Source of the DNA: Breviolum minutum Mf 1.05b.01
Lineage: Eukaryota > Sar > Dinophyceae > Suessiales > Symbiodiniaceae
Direction: 5' to 3'
Length of the DNA stretch: 64,000 bases
Assembly: GCA_000507305.1 (NCBI GenBank)
Contig: DF239288.1
Span: 1 to 64,000 of the forward strand
Made by a program: the position numbers and the translations under genes. Below, one piece after another: positions 21,163 through 33,270 of this stretch; positions within the stretch are counted from its first letter, which is position 1, and the number at the start of each line of letters is the position of its first letter. The notes beneath the pieces are model-generated. The model was given only the letters and a program-made list of their open reading frames with translations, had not been told where the DNA came from and did no database searches.

Positions 21163-22262
21163 GAAACAACAATGCCCTTTTCAGGCGACGTCGAGTGGCT
21201 TCAAGGCCTTCTAAAGAGCCGAAGAGCTCAGCACATGGCCTACATAGCCTCCGGAAAGGAGGCGCCAAAAACTGCGATGCAGCTTATCACATGTAGTTTC
21301 AATACGCAATCCATACTTACACAATGCATGTTCAAGCCCGTGCTATGCTCTACACAGCTTTGTGTTTCCGTGTGTTGATGTGCACTCAGTGCAATTTTGT
21401 GCTCCAATTGCACAGTGCAGTGGTAGGCAGCACAGACAATTTTGAGTCTTTTGCGGAAGCGTCAAGAATCAGCGCAGGTACTGGGCTTGGGGACTGGGAC
21501 TTTCAGACGAAACTAAGAAAGTCATAGCATCGCAGGCCCTGGCAAGAGAAAAAGATAGAAACATCATCAACCATCACAAACTAAGGTGCTCTTGATCTCA
21601 CCAGGAGTTGCGGCTGATCAACCAAGCCTTGGAGACTTTGAGCAATGGCTGAAGCGGCAGAGGACATGCTTCTGACATTCTTATGACATGCATTGGGGCC
21701 AGATCAAAGCATCGGCCCAGTCTCCATGAGAAATCTGCGACTGGAAGTTTCGAGGAAATCCCCGCGTTCACTGGCAGATGCCGTGAAATGGGCAGCTTCG
21801 GTCCTGGAAAATGAAGTGCAGGTGACGCTTTGGTCACCCTGTGAAGCAAACTAAGCAAACTAAGCAAACTAAGCAAACCCATGTTAACAATTCAGTCAAG
21901 TGACTTCTCATGTCTGCGGAGTGGTCAGGTGGGCGACGACACAGACACGGATGGAATGCCTGAGGGCTGCTCTGTAACAGTTCTCACTGAAGCAGGTGAC
22001 ACCGAGGACTGGGTCTTTGCTCAGGGTCGACATATTGTACATTCATGTTCAAGTATGTAGAAGTATGTGCGTATGTCATATATGTGTTGAATTATTCTTC
22101 CATCTCTATATTCAACAATAAGCGTATAGATATGTACAGGTGCGGAAGAGTATTCATATCCATTTACAAAAAAACTTTTGTACTTGTTACATTGTTGGAC
22201 CTAGGTCTTAGGACCATAGACCCTTTCAGTGGAGGACAAAGTCTTCCTTGAGGAGTTGGAAG
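21163..22262 (+). CDS. Six-exon gene segment, unknown protein
   Basis: Six consecutive exon-like segments, most with AG acceptors and GT donors: 21163-21265 (SGDVEWLQGLLKSRRAQHMA), 21423-21527 (STDNFESFAEASRISAGTGL), 21605-21652 (ELRLINQALETLSNG), 21721-21822 (SPRSLADAVKWAASVLENEV), 21929-22024 (DDTDTDGMPEGCSVTVLTEA) and 22230-22262 (EDKVFLEELEGQG). The consistent spacing (100-200 bp introns) and natural composition make a real gene likely. The protein is soluble and acidic with helical stretches. I do not recognise a domain. An upstream open part at 21067-21160 may be included. Confidence 0.55.
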
Positions 22263-22386
22263 GGCAGGGTCATGTGGTCTCGCACTGAGCTATATTGAGG
22301 GAACAAGTTGGCACTCAAATATGATTTGGTTCAATTCTTTGCTTTGGAGTGCATTGACTCATGCCCAGGCTTTTGACTTTGTGCTT

Positions 22387-22648
22387 CTATTGAGTGGTCT
22401 TGCTGGGACGGTGTTTTTGTGCTTTAAAAGTTTTCTCAGACTTTGCAGCTTCTGACTTAAGCTTCGCGGCTGTCTCCAAGGTGCGCAGCAGGCAGTTTAG
22501 AGCTTGGAAAAACGCACTGGAAAAACGCACTGAGCGGTCTGTGTGGCCACTGCCTCCTTGCCAAGGCTGCTGCCTCAAGACTCTCTGCATGAGGAGGTGT
22601 GGATGTCACATGGAAATATCGATGCAGTCGGACAGCGAATGGAAGTGA
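22387..22648. other. Ambiguous coding-like stretch, both strands open
   Basis: The plus frame (RSRQFRAWKNALEKRTERSV) and the minus frame (ALNCLLRTLETAAKLKSEAA, SEKTFKAQKH) are both protein-like. Since neighbours are all plus-strand, the plus reading is favoured, but the sequence does not decide it. Confidence 0.3.
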
Positions 22649-23095
22649 TGAGAAGTTGATGACAGTTTTTTTTTCGACACAATTTTTTTTGGTGTGCCAT
22701 GAAGTAGATGTAGTCGACCACCTTCGGACGTGCCATGTGACATGAGGTGACATGGCATGCAGCTATGACGTGTTACCATTTTCAGTGATCGGACTTTCAG
22801 GTGGCCAAGGAAGCGTTGCAACTTTTGGCCTGATGGGCCTGTGAGCTTCGCCAACCAAAACGAAAAATTGCGACCGAATGACGTGTGAATTATCACAAGT
22901 TTGTCTCGAATCAGTGTGAATTGAGAGATGGATGTCAAAATTACACAAAATTGAGCCTGTCAAAGAGGAAGGGACAAGTGGATGTCCAAGGTGTTTTCTT
23001 ATTGTTGTCAGCGCTATTCAAATTTCGTTGTTTCGATGGTGCACCTTGTTTCCAAGACTCACTAGTGGAACACCAGTGTGCTGAGAACTTGCACC

Positions 23096-23115
23096 TCCCT
23101 ATCTTTTTGCTCAAG
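23096..23115 (+). promoter_or_regulatory. Relict spliced-leader sequence 2
   Basis: TCCCTATC followed by five T and GCTCAAG. About 16 of 22 positions match the dinoflagellate spliced leader with a 2-nt gap, including TCC, TA, TTTT and GCTCAAG. It ends 34 nt before the ATG at 23150. Confidence 0.75.
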
Positions 23116-23149
23116 GATTTGGCCCGGGTTGAACAAAATCATTTTCACC

Positions 23150-23602
23150 ATGGCACGTTCAGTCGGAGCTTCGGTGATTGCCTTGCTTGGCCTCTGCTGG
23201 ATGGGGTGTTTGCCTTCCTTTTGTGGCTTCAAGGGTTCCGTGCGCAACGTGAACCGAGAGGCCTGCAATGGTTGGCGCCTTGACAAGATGGAAGTGGGTC
23301 CTGGTGGCATTGGACAACTGGTGGTGGCCGAAGGCTTTTTCATCGGTGAAAAGGACATGTACAAAGTCCTGAACAAGCAAGGCCGACGTTACCGACTGCG
23401 ACCAAGCGCACAGGACCGCAAGGATGGGAAATCCGTGCCCGGAATCTTTCAACTCGGACCTTTCAAGATCCACTTGGAGCAATGCTTCCGTGGCTCTGGC
23501 GGTGACGTGGACCTTCAACGTCCCGAAGGCTACTCCGGCAATGGAGGCATGGCTGGTTGGGCTGAGGAGTTGCCAGTGAAGAAGCTCGGCTACGGAAGGT
23601 GA
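23150..23602 (+). CDS. Intronless protein with signal/transit-like N-terminus
   Basis: An unbroken 150-residue frame with ATG in good context (caccATGG). Residues 8-22 form a hydrophobic signal-like segment (VIALLGLCWMGCLPSF region), followed by a basic Ser/Arg stretch with Phe residues (FCGFKGSVRN). This resembles the bipartite leader of dinoflagellate plastid proteins. The mature part (about 45-150) contains GPGGIGQLVVAEGFFIGEKD, RRYRLRPSAQDRKDG, FQLGPFKIHLEQCF and ends PVKKLGYGR. I do not recognise the family; a plastid or secretory role is inferred from the leader only. It is one of the few uninterrupted frames here. The spliced-leader relict upstream and the lack of introns both point to a retroposed mRNA that is still open and probably expressed. 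Confidence 0.8.
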   Translation: MARSVGASVIALLGLCWMGCLPSFCGFKGSVRNVNREACNGWRLDKMEVGPGGIGQLVVAEGFFIGEKDMYKVLNKQGRRYRLRPSAQDRKDGKSVPGIFQLGPFKIHLEQCFRGSGGDVDLQRPEGYSGNGGMAGWAEELPVKKLGYGR

Positions 23603-23619
23603 AGGTAACTCACTGACAT

Positions 23620-26500
23620 GACTGCTGTAAGTCCAGAGAGTCTAGAGAGTCAACCCGAGCCAGCATTTTTTTTCCGAGAAAATGGGCCAAAGAGTGAGCA
23701 GAGAATTGGGTAAACTATGGTAAACCGTGAAGTGAGGTTGCTTTTTCCAAACGGAACAGAAGTTGACTGCTTCGATGTGCATGAGTGACATTCAAGCACT
23801 CCACACTGCGTGTTTAAACTCTTGCTGTGTTTCTTTTTGGCTGTCATCGGAGCCTAGTGCCCAGGCCCTTCGTGCCTTCCAAGATGCCTTGTATTGAAGT
23901 TCATTCTTTGAAGAAAAGATATCTATGTATGGAACATGTATGTAAGCATTCACTATACTCATTCTCAGAACAACGTTAATGAGTCAATGAGTAGAAGTGT
24001 TGAAGTTGGCGGGCCAAGCCCTGGAAGATATTGCCGTTGCATTGTGCCACGTGGATGGCAATTCAGCTCGGCTATGAAGCGGCAGAGCAGCCCTCCAGAC
24101 AGGCCAGAGATGAAGAGGAGCCAGGTATGATTCAAATTCATTGATGTAGGTTTGAGATCGCTTGAGCTAAGTAGGTAAGAAGCCTGAGTAAGGGCCGGGT
24201 AACTCTTATTGCCAAAGGCTTTCAGAACAGTCCATTTGCAGCATATGGTTATCCAATAATCTATTTAGACACATGTGGCAAAAGTAGTTGCCGATTGCTT
24301 TCAAGACTTGTTGTTTAGGTGGTTTCCCCTGAGTGCTGTTGTTTAGATCAACAACTTGGAAGACTTGCTCCGCAGTCCTTACAGGAGCTCTGGCTTGGGT
24401 GCCATTCTTCGGAGTATACAAACAGGTGAGCAAATTCATCGGCAAAAATGAGAACCCCCTTTCAGTGACTTTTCGGAGCATCGCGTGTTGATCTAAGACT
24501 GTTGCTATGTATGTTGCCATGCTTTTTGTGGTTAAGGCCGTTTTATCAACACAATGTGGGCGGACGAGGGCACCATGTTGTGCAATGTGCCAATGTAGCA
24601 AGTGCTGTCCTGTTTTTCCCAGGTAATAGGTCCATAGGTTCTCGATGGCAAGGATGGTCGAGACTTGAGACAGTCAAACATCCCTGCCCGCGTCGGGGAC
24701 TTTTCAAGATGTCAGGTACAAATGGCCATGGTGAGGCTCTTCATGATTTGGCCGCTGAAGGCACCTCACGGTAGGTCAGCTAGGTTCCATATTTCATCAG
24801 GAGGGATGAGGAAGGCATGGGCAACCGGGAAAATCCAATCCGTCGTTTTTTTGTTCATGGAAAGTTGCATGAAAGATCTATGAAACGCCGAAGGCCGTGA
24901 CTCCAGTGGCATATCTCTACTGGGTCCTCCTGGCCACGTTGCTTCCCACCTTGCCGAGTTTCAGTTTTCGGCACCGAGATAGCAGGCTTGGAGGCTCATC
25001 CGGACTCTTTCAGGGAAATCGTCCAGGAGAGCCCGGAAGCCCAATTGCGTCAAGCCAGGGTGTGCTAATTGTCCGACTATTTGCTACATTTTGCTACCTA
25101 CTATATAGGCACAAAGTGCAAATCATTACACGGAAGGCTGAAGGCTTGTATTATTCTTCTATTTTTTGTGAGCTGAGGTGCGACCAGATGGTGCTATGGG
25201 ACTTTTGCGGGCTGCAGCATCTTGGGGGTTGCAGGATTGAATCGAAGATACCGAACGCACCGAAATCAAAATGCGGAATTTCAGAATCCGAAAAGCTTCC
25301 GCACCGGGCAGGAGCTCCTCTCCTTGATGCTTGGACTTGAGGTGCTCTTCTTCTGCTACTATCGCTACAAGAGGGCCATGCTTCAGGTCTCATAAACAGT
25401 TGGATTTCTTGTCTCAAAATTTTGAAGAAAATCTGGGGACATTCATGGAACAAATTTGCCATTCCAAAGATTTTGAAACATAGGAGGAGCCAGCTTTGCC
25501 TCCACGAATGGCGGAGGGAAAGTCCATCGCCAAGCTCTCAGTTTTAGCAACTCGAAGCTTCCAAAGTATTGCCTCGCAGCTTTGCTTCCTTCGGGCTCAG
25601 AGCTTCGCTTTGAAATTTTCATATGGCATCCCGGCATTTTTTGGCATCCTTCATTTGAGTTTGAGTTTTTTTCTAAAGAAAGTCATGTGAAGGCTTTCGT
25701 TCACACATGAGCCATGGCAATGGAAGATCTCACCAGATCCAGCTGACAAAGGACTGACTCAGTCTTCGCAGTTCTTGTTGTGCTCATTGTGCTTGTTGGT
25801 GTTGCGTGGTGTACCTTGCACACCTTGCACCATCTCCCTAGGAGATCCAAAGGGCAACGTTGCAAACACCACCAAGCGCATGGACTGTGGCTGTTCGTTT
25901 AGTCTCTGATGCAGCATGGGCATCGGTCACACTGAATGCAATCATCTTCACTGCCCTCGTGAATGCAACTGTAAAAGTGGGTCCCTGTATCGCAAAGAGT
26001 TTGCTTCTGTCTGTGGATCTTTGAAACGAGGGAGTCAAGGGTAGCACGGAAAGTGCGTTCTGCACCTGAAGACAGGTCTTTGGGACTGGGCAGCCAAGCT
26101 TCTTCGAACTGTTCGGTGCCGCAACGTCCAGGCAGACCCTGGTGACATGGTCATAGATGGTCACGATGCATCATTAACAAACTCCATTCCTCTTGTACTT
26201 TTTCGTTGACTTCCATTTCGTCTGTGAATGAAAACATGGCTTACTCTCACCTCAGCCTATTTTTGCTCCTTTTTTTCTCAAAGAAGGCTTATGAATCCAG
26301 CGTGTTCGCCGTTCGCGTCGAATAAATGAAAAGGAAGACTCTTACCCCCGTTCATTGCTGCTAGTACAGTGCATGCTGCTACGCCAATGCTTTAACCAAT
26401 GCTATGTCATGCTTGTCTTGGCTTTGTCACCGATGCGGATTTCTTCCGATGACTTCCTGCCACCTTCTGCTCCCACTGCCACTTGTCACTTGTTGATGTT
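23620..26500. other. Poorly resolved region, few exon candidates
   Basis: Possible plus-strand exons: 24064-24122 (YEAAEQPSRQARDEEEP before a gtatga donor), 25012-25065 (EIVQESPEAQLRQARVC), and 25236-25340 (ISESEKLPHRAGAPLLDAWT). Between 25700 and 26350 I see no convincing exon. A minus-strand frame is described separately at 24206-24601. No family is recognisable, so most of this may be intron or intergenic sequence. Confidence 0.3.
24206..24601 (-). CDS. Unassigned 131-codon minus-strand frame
   Basis: The longest minus-strand frame outside repeats in this part: TYIATVLDQHAMLRKVTERG, LLTCLYTPKNGTQARAPVRT, EQVFQVVDLNNSTQGKPPKQ. Composition is protein-like and plus-strand frames here are closed. 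It would be the only minus-strand gene right of 10.5 kb. It could be a mobile-element remnant. No motif recognised. Confidence 0.3.
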   Translation of the reverse strand: MLHWHIAQHGALVRPHCVDKTALTTKSMATYIATVLDQHAMLRKVTERGFSFLPMNLLTCLYTPKNGTQARAPVRTAEQVFQVVDLNNSTQGKPPKQQVLKAIGNYFCHMCLNRLLDNHMLQMDCSESLWQ

Positions 26501-26517
26501 GCTAACAACTTTGTCAG

Positions 26518-29220
26518 GTGGACAACTTACTTCACAATGCGGTGACCCGGGTCTTCTGTGCAGCGTCCCAGTGGTGCCAGGACCGGTTCTAAAAGTTGCC
26601 AAGCTGCGAGCTAGGGTGCCGAATTTCAAAATGCGTCACAATAGAAGCCTACATCCTGCCATAGCTTGCACCAATGTTCGTCCATGTCCAGGCCTTTCTG
26701 CAGCTTGCTGACCTGCGAGTGCAGTCACTATTTGTGGATGCTCATTCCACCAGTGCTGCCATGAAGGCAGCTGAGCAAGGCTGGAGATGCAGTTGTCGAG
26801 AAACCCAACTATGCTCCAACATGAAACATCATGAAACTACTAGTTCCTAGTACTGTACATACCATCATCTACTGTAGAGTCTAACTTGGATCACTGAATT
26901 GAGTGTGGCGCCAAAAAAAACATGAAGGGGGAATTGTGGATGGAGAAATGAATCACGATGAATGAAGACGCGTCATGGCTTCTCCACTTATTTTGGTCTT
27001 CCGATTCTGCTTTCGAGATTTTTAACCGCTGCTAAAGCGAGCCACAGGGTGGCAAAGTGCAACGCATGTATTATCATCCCTTGTGGACTCTGATTTGGAA
27101 GCGACCGTGGTGAATCACAACATTGTCCTCAGCAGATTTGCAACTTGGTTGTTTTGTTGAGCGGTTTTGATGTTCTCATCTTCGTAGGTGATTTAGAAAT
27201 CTCCAGAGCCTTCTATGTCTTATCCGACTTATCCTTTTCCCGCTGTTTCTGTAAGGAAAAGGTTTCCCATTGGCAGCCTTCCTTGAACCTTCTTCATGAA
27301 ATGCAGTGCAGCTGGGTGGAGCCGACGGTGCGGTAAAGCGGTAGGGGCGGCAATCTGGGGTTGCTGTTTCCTCGATTCGACGAAATTCGAGGTCTAAATA
27401 CGGCTGTATGCTCTCCATGTCACAAGTCACAAGTCCAAGTTTGCTCCTCAAGGTTCCCCAGCTAACTTCTGTCGTGTCGCTGTCCACTCGATGCACTTGT
27501 CTTACATGTTTTCTGCTTCGTTGTTTCAATGCAGCGAAGCTTGGAAACAGTTCAGCATTGTTTAGCATTTCGCCAGGTTATCTCTTTCGCTTCGGGCATC
27601 AGTGCGTGCGATGGACACTGGGAACATTCTCTTTTGCTTTCGCAGGAACTGGAGAGAAGTGCATTGCAGCGAAATGTGCCGCTTGGCTTTGCAAACTGAC
27701 GGTGCTTTCATGTGCTTTCTACGAGTTGCATGTGGTCAATCATTCATAGCAGTGCACTCAGTGCACATCAAAAATTGAAGTGGCACGGAAAGTCTTACAT
27801 AATTTAGGCTTGAGAGACGTTTCTACAATTTTGTTTTTGATATTCAACTCTCGAATGGTCATGATCATAAACTGGCCAGCGCAGTGATAGAACTCCAATC
27901 ATTCATCAACCAGAGAAATTCCAGAAGCCAATGCAAACGTCGGAAGAATGATTTCAAGGCTTGAAAACATCCAAGTAACCAAACACTCTGCATAATTGCT
28001 GCAGCGATGGCTTTGCTGAGGATTTCTTGCAATGCTGCAGTTAGTGCTTGTGAAAAACAAGGTTGGGGCGGTCTTTTGAATGTAAAACTGTGATGTTACT
28101 GTGATGACTGATGACTGTGATGTGTTCTGGCATGTCACCAATTTTGGTCCTCTCTACAGGTCAATGGTGGCAGGCTATGCAAATGTTGGATGCAATGCTG
28201 CGGGTCGGCTTGCAGGTCAGGCTAGTTTTGCTGTCTTTTGTGCAAGTCGATTCGGAAGTTGAGATGTTTCGAGAGGACGACACCATTTCCAACAACGCCT
28301 TGATCAGTTCCTGTGAGAAGGGCGGTCTGTGGGAGCAGTCCTTGGCGCAGCTCACGCGAATCAGGCACACATTTGTATATAGGCAGGTCCCTAGGTACTC
28401 TTAAGCCAAAAACCCCCAAAACACCAAAAACACACGCGAAAGTCGCTTTTGTGCTGGCCTGGGTCTGGTGCCAGGTCTCTGAACATGTTAGTCACCGTGG
28501 TCACATGCAGTGCTGCCATCAGTGCTTGTGCAACAGCTGCGTGCTGGCAAGCCGCTCTGCACGTTTTCTACGAGCTTTTAGCGTTGGAGCAGTCGGGCTT
28601 GGTGCCCAACAGTGTTACATTCAACGCAGCGATCATAGCATGCGAAAAGGGCCACCGCTGGGAAAATGCCTTGAATTTGATGCATGAGATGCATTTACGT
28701 CGCTTGGAGCTAGATCTCATCACTTGCAATGCTGTGGTCAACACATGCTCCTACGGCAGGCAGGGCTGGGACTCAATCGGTCAGACTAGTGAGTCAAAGA
28801 TTTGTTGTCATGTTGCGCTGTTGATCGTGAATGTGTGATTTCAAAACATGACAGGGAATGACAGGATGGGGATTTGATTGGCACCGCTTGTACTGTAGCC
28901 GTCAAAGCAGAGCTCATGTCACCAAAGTAAGGTGGCAGACTGCCATCAAACTGCTCACAGATTTCCAGCAACAGCATGTGGAAAGAGATGCTCCTCGACC
29001 AAGCTGGTTGTATCCATCGTTGACTTAATGTATCCCATCGTTGATTTAAAGTACACAGAACCAGAAACTCGAAGACTGGGCTGTTGGGGACAGTTCTTGA
29101 TTTTCATAAGATTGATTAAGCGCCAAGGTCATTACAGTGGAGGCTGCCATGAAAAGCTTTGAACATGCTGGTCTTGGAGAATATGCAGTCGCATTACTCG
29201 ATGAATTGGATACCATCATC
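26518..29220 (+). CDS. Pentatricopeptide repeat (PPR) protein
   Basis: Exons rebuild PPR helices. 26518-26590 (NLLHNAVTRVFCAASQWCQD), 26692-26791 (DAHSTSAAMKAAEQGWRC), 27595-27697 (ISACDGHWEHSLLLSQELER), 28004-28076 (ISCNAAVSACEKQGWGGLLN), 28160-28220 (WWQAMQMLDAMLRVGLQ), 28277-28365 (DTISNNALISSCEKGGLWEQ), 28497-28770 (VTCSAAISACATAACWQAAL, LVPNSVTFNAAIIACEKGHR, LELDLITCNAVVNTC), 28931-29005 (WQTAIKLLTDFQQQHVERD) and 29134-29216 (AAMKSFEHAGLGEYAVALLD). The recurrent pattern T(Y/F)NAAISACEKG-W--AL is the dinoflagellate form of the 35-residue PPR motif. PPR proteins bind RNA in plastids or mitochondria for editing, cleavage or stabilisation. The start exon and any transit peptide are not identified. 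A cluster of two tandem PPR genes cannot be excluded. Confidence 0.8.
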
Positions 29221-29239
29221 ATGTTTTGGAAGTGATTTC

Positions 29240-30420
29240 CTGCAGCTGGCATTTAGCTTCACTCGTTGGACAAGTTTGTGGCCGTGCAGCTTCCGGCATC
29301 TGTGACATATATTTCTCGACAGAGTCTTGCAGATTGCTTCTTGGCTCAGCTGGATCTAGACCCACATGAAGTACATGGGGTGAATTTGTCATCATGTCAT
29401 GTTCTTCAGTGTTGCCGTTGTTGCTACATATGTTGGAAAACATTCGATTTTTCTAGTTGTTTTTATAAGCTTCAGAATGGTCATTGGGACCATCACCACT
29501 ACTTAGCGTGACACAAGCACGCCGCACGCTCACGATTCACTTTTTTGTGGATCATCATCGTCATCAGTTTCCATATTGTTGCTTCACCGAAAGTAACTTT
29601 TCAGAATGGCTGCAGGTTGTTCGAGCTGTCGTTGACCTGACTTCGGGAAGGCTGACGTCTGCTTGCGCCGCTGAACCCTGAAAGTGTTGCAGCTCAGAGA
29701 GCGAGGAGGCGACTGTGATCGGCTGAAACTCTCTAGCTTGGTCGAGCACGATCGCCCGAAAAACGTGGAGCTGCGGAACGTGTTCCGTCGTGTTTCCCCT
29801 AAGAGTGATTATTTTTTGCAGTTTTATGAATTTTCATCACACTTCATTGCGCTTCAACTGTAGCCATGGATTCAGAAATGTGTCAGGGACTTCCATGCTT
29901 TGGAAGCGCGACACACGACCAATCGAGCACATGGCGGAACAAAAATCTGTCCTTTGCAGTGTTCAGATTGCCCTATGAGTATAGTCATGTGGGGTCATGT
30001 CCGGTCAGATTTGAAAGTCGAAGAGCTCCAGAATGGTGTTAAACCGTTCTAAAGCCGTTTTAGACCGTTTAATGCAGTTTAATGATGTCGCTGATGTTTA
30101 TATGTACATAATCCAAATGCAAATGCCACCTTGTCGAGCTGAGGATGTGCTGAGGAGAGTGTTCGAGGCTACGCAGGACATTCAGGACTGCCTCCTGGGG
30201 CCAACAGTCCAACTATGTCTAACGAAAGGTAGTTCACTTGGAGCGACTCTAGTTCTGGCTGAGTGCCTAGGTGTACTAGGGTGTGCTGCCTGTTCCGAAA
30301 AAGTTTGGAGCGACCTGCCATGCCAGGCTTGTGGACGATTGGTGGGTTCGAGCTCCGAGCTTAGCAAGTCCTTGGATGCAATGGAACAAAATTTGGGAAG
30401 TCAAGGTGCTTGATGGTGCT
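29240..30420 (+). CDS. Candidate exons, unknown protein
   Basis: 29266-29375 (FVAVQLPASVTYISRQSLAD, CFLAQLDLDPHEVH), 29610-29660 (QVVRAVVDLTSGRLTS), 30120-30230 (RAEDVLRRVFEATQDIQDCL, GPTVQLCLTK) and 30342-30405 (SSSELSKSLDAMEQNLGSQ). All plus strand, protein-like. They may be the 3' part of the PPR gene or a separate small gene. No domain recognised. Confidence 0.35.
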
Positions 30421-30599
30421 TTGAACTAGACCTGTTTACATTTTGAGGGAGCCATGAAATGTTGGCACCACACTTATCACCTCAGGTAGGGGCCCTCAGT
30501 TTGAAAGATACTGAGGGAGTCAGGGAGTCACAAAGAATCCGGCATTTGCAGGAGGCAACCAGAGGGTGAATGATGTGAAAAGCAGGGGCTGTGGCTCCA

Positions 30600-31165
30600 A
30601 ATCACAGCACAAATGCGTTTGAGTTTCAGAAATCACGAGCCAGGCAAGCGTCCAAGATTTTCAAGAGGCCGTGGCTTCACATTGCACCATTGCTGCATGC
30701 CCTCCCAACTCCATCGATTGAACCCGTTTGGGGCGGAGGCCTTGCATCCAAAGAGGAACGAATCCAATGTGGAACAACTGCTCCGAGAATGGGATTCTTT
30801 GAACAGAGGCTGAAGCAAGAGCTATTGCAGCTGCTTTGTTCCTTGCTTTGTTCTTTCAATCCGACACTTTGGCATTTGTTTGGAAGCAAAGTTCTTGCAA
30901 TCCATGCCAAGGTGCATTCGGATTTGTAAGAACGCTTGCTGCATGCATGGTATGATTTCAACTCGGAAGTCTTCTGTTTCCGGCCAGTCACTTCGCAGAA
31001 TCTTGCCCCAGCAGTGATGATGGGCGAGAAGGCTGGGTCAACAGGTTGGCGGGGCACCCTTCACGTGTGTTGGCGCACAGACAGGAGCGAACCGCCATGG
31101 AAAACGCGATGGACGACGCAGAACTTTTGGCGTGTGAAGCCTATATCTGTTGAACAGCAGGTTTG
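30600..31165 (+). CDS. Candidate exons, unknown protein
   Basis: 30613-30813 reads RNHEPGKRPRFSRGRGFTLH then LNPFGAEALHPKRNESNVEQ, a basic RG-rich piece. 30985-31160 reads QNLAPAVMMGEKAGSTGWRG, TLHVCWRTDRSEPPW before a gtttga donor; the other plus frames are closed there. Function not recognised. Confidence 0.35.
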
Positions 31166-31387
31166 AGTGATATCGTGAGGCTGTAATGCGCCCCTAATTT
31201 CCTGACATGGGAGGTTGAAACATGCGGAGATCAGTGGGTGGTTCAGGCCTCAAGACTTCGTGACATAGGTAACTAGAGAAGCTTGAACTGTACATAGAAA
31301 TCAAACCAGTACAGTTTGAGCACTTTTTGAATCTTTTTGATGTATTGACATTGTCACATTGTATTGACTCTTTGTTTCTCTTGCAGC

Positions 31388-33270
31388 GCTTCCAGATGCT
31401 GCCAAGCAAACAGATTTCCGCACTTCATTTCGACATTTCAGGACAAATTGATCCTGCAACAGCATTAGTTTTGAATTGTCATATTCCGAGATTACAATGG
31501 AATAGATGTATAGAAGTAAATCAATACCAACCTGTTGCTGGGAAGAGAACTCAATACATCCGATCCAAGTGCCAAACATGCAAAGCATTTCGTAGCTGCA
31601 ATGTGCTCTGGATCCCAAAGTGTGCCGGGCCGGTTGGATGGCGTATGATGGCGTCAAAGCGCTATTTACAGGCGGTGTTTTTTTTTAATGACCCGGTTGC
31701 ATGGGTGGGCATGCATTTGTGGCTTTGATATGCTTTGATGCCGATGATATTGCCGAAGGCTTGCCTGACTTTGGCAGCACTTGCGGGTGTATGGAAGGCC
31801 TTCCGCCTTGGTGAGTCTGAGAATACCTTGGGTTTCTTAATGTTTCTTATGGTCTCATATCATCCCAAAGATGTCAAAAGAATTCAAAAGAGCACTTTCC
31901 GCTGACGATTTCCTGGGGAGGTGTCCAAGATCCTTCTGGGCACTGATGCTTCAAAGGCTTCTCGACCAAGAAAAGCCAATTCGATGTGCTGCAAGATGTG
32001 TTATAGGTTCAACCAAATCTGTATGTACGAGCAGCCTTGGACAATTGACAATCGGTTGAGGGACATCTCAACATTTCCGATTTGACATTTCTGTTATCTA
32101 CTCACAAGGATTATGGGAAGGACTCTTGCCTAGGCAGTGCCCGATCCTCAGAATCGTTGTGGCACTTTCTACGACCGCTGGTTGACGGAAAAGCTTCAAA
32201 TTTTGGAGTTTAGCGAGTGTAACGCATTTGAAGCAATTCAGCAATGCAGCCAACATTCAAGTCGTTTTGTTGAAGCTGAAAGTGGTTATATAATCGAGGA
32301 TCTCAAGGTATGGAATGGCGGAGGGCGTGCTGCTTTCCTGCAGGCCAATAACAGGGATTTGCAGTGGAAGTGTACACAGTAAGGATGTCCGCAACGTTGT
32401 GAATGTCACAATGAGGAAATCGATGTTTGTGGCCAACGATGCGTGGGTAGAGCACAGTGTGCAGCGAAGTGCATGGCAAAGAGAGGCTACAGTTCGGATC
32501 CCAAGTAGAAAGACACTGTATCTTTCACTTTATCGGAACATTACCAATGCCTCCAACATACATGTTGTACTAGCAGCTAGCAACGCTACGAACCTGTGAG
32601 ATGAGATCGTTTGAAAAGAGCATCGTGAAAGGTCCTGCCTGTGCGGATTGTTTTGGAGGTTCAGTCGACCAGAGTTGACTCAGTTGACTTGATTTGACTT
32701 CCTTTGGAAAGTCAACTTTTTTACTTTCCTACTTTGTTCACTTCGATTTGATTTTGTTATGCCAGGCCTTGTGAGTTGCACCGCTGCCAAGTGCTGGATG
32801 CACGATGCTCGATGTGTCTTGATGCGTCGATATGGTGAGCCTTGGAGTAGCCGAGAAGCTGAGAAGCCGAGGCCTTGCGCGCGGGGAGGTGATGCAAATG
32901 CTGCATGCAGATCCTGCACGAAAGCCAAGTGCAGACCTGCCTTCAAGGTCTCCAAAGTCGTTTTTTTCCTCCAATTTTTTTCTCCAAGAAGTCGTTAAAA
33001 TGTTAAAATATTTTATATAAAGAATATAAAAGTTACACACCAGTCCTCTCAAGTCCAGATCAGTCTAAAGTCTTCTCGCAGGTGTGCAGCGGCATTTCCT
33101 TGCCTGACTGGAGCGAAGAAGGGAAAGCGAGTGCAGCGAAAGTGTCCGTGGTTTGACGTTTTCAACGACCCGAGCCATACGTGCTCGATGTCATGGTGGG
33201 GAGAAGTGTCCCATTTCTCGTTTGCCAAAACAGTGCAGATTAGTCAGACATGTGCTTCAAGGGAGTAGGT
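31388..33270 (+). CDS. Candidate exons, unknown protein
   Basis: 31388-31475 (FQMLPSKQISALHFDISGQI), 31745-31812 (LPKACLTLAALAGVWKAFRL), 31871-32012 (KEFKRALSADDFLGRCPRSF, WALMLQRLLDQEKPIRCAAR), 32137-32308 (DPQNRCGTFYDRWLTEKLQI, QHSSRFVEAESGYIIEDLK) and 32398-32599 (VNVTMRKSMFVANDAWVEHS, YLSLYRNITNASNIHVVLAA). Then 32832-32945 (VSLGVAEKLRSRGLARGEVM) and 33083-33270 (GAKKGKRVQRKCPWFDVFND). All plus strand. The segment at 31871-32308 is the best supported. No family recognised. Confidence 0.4.
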
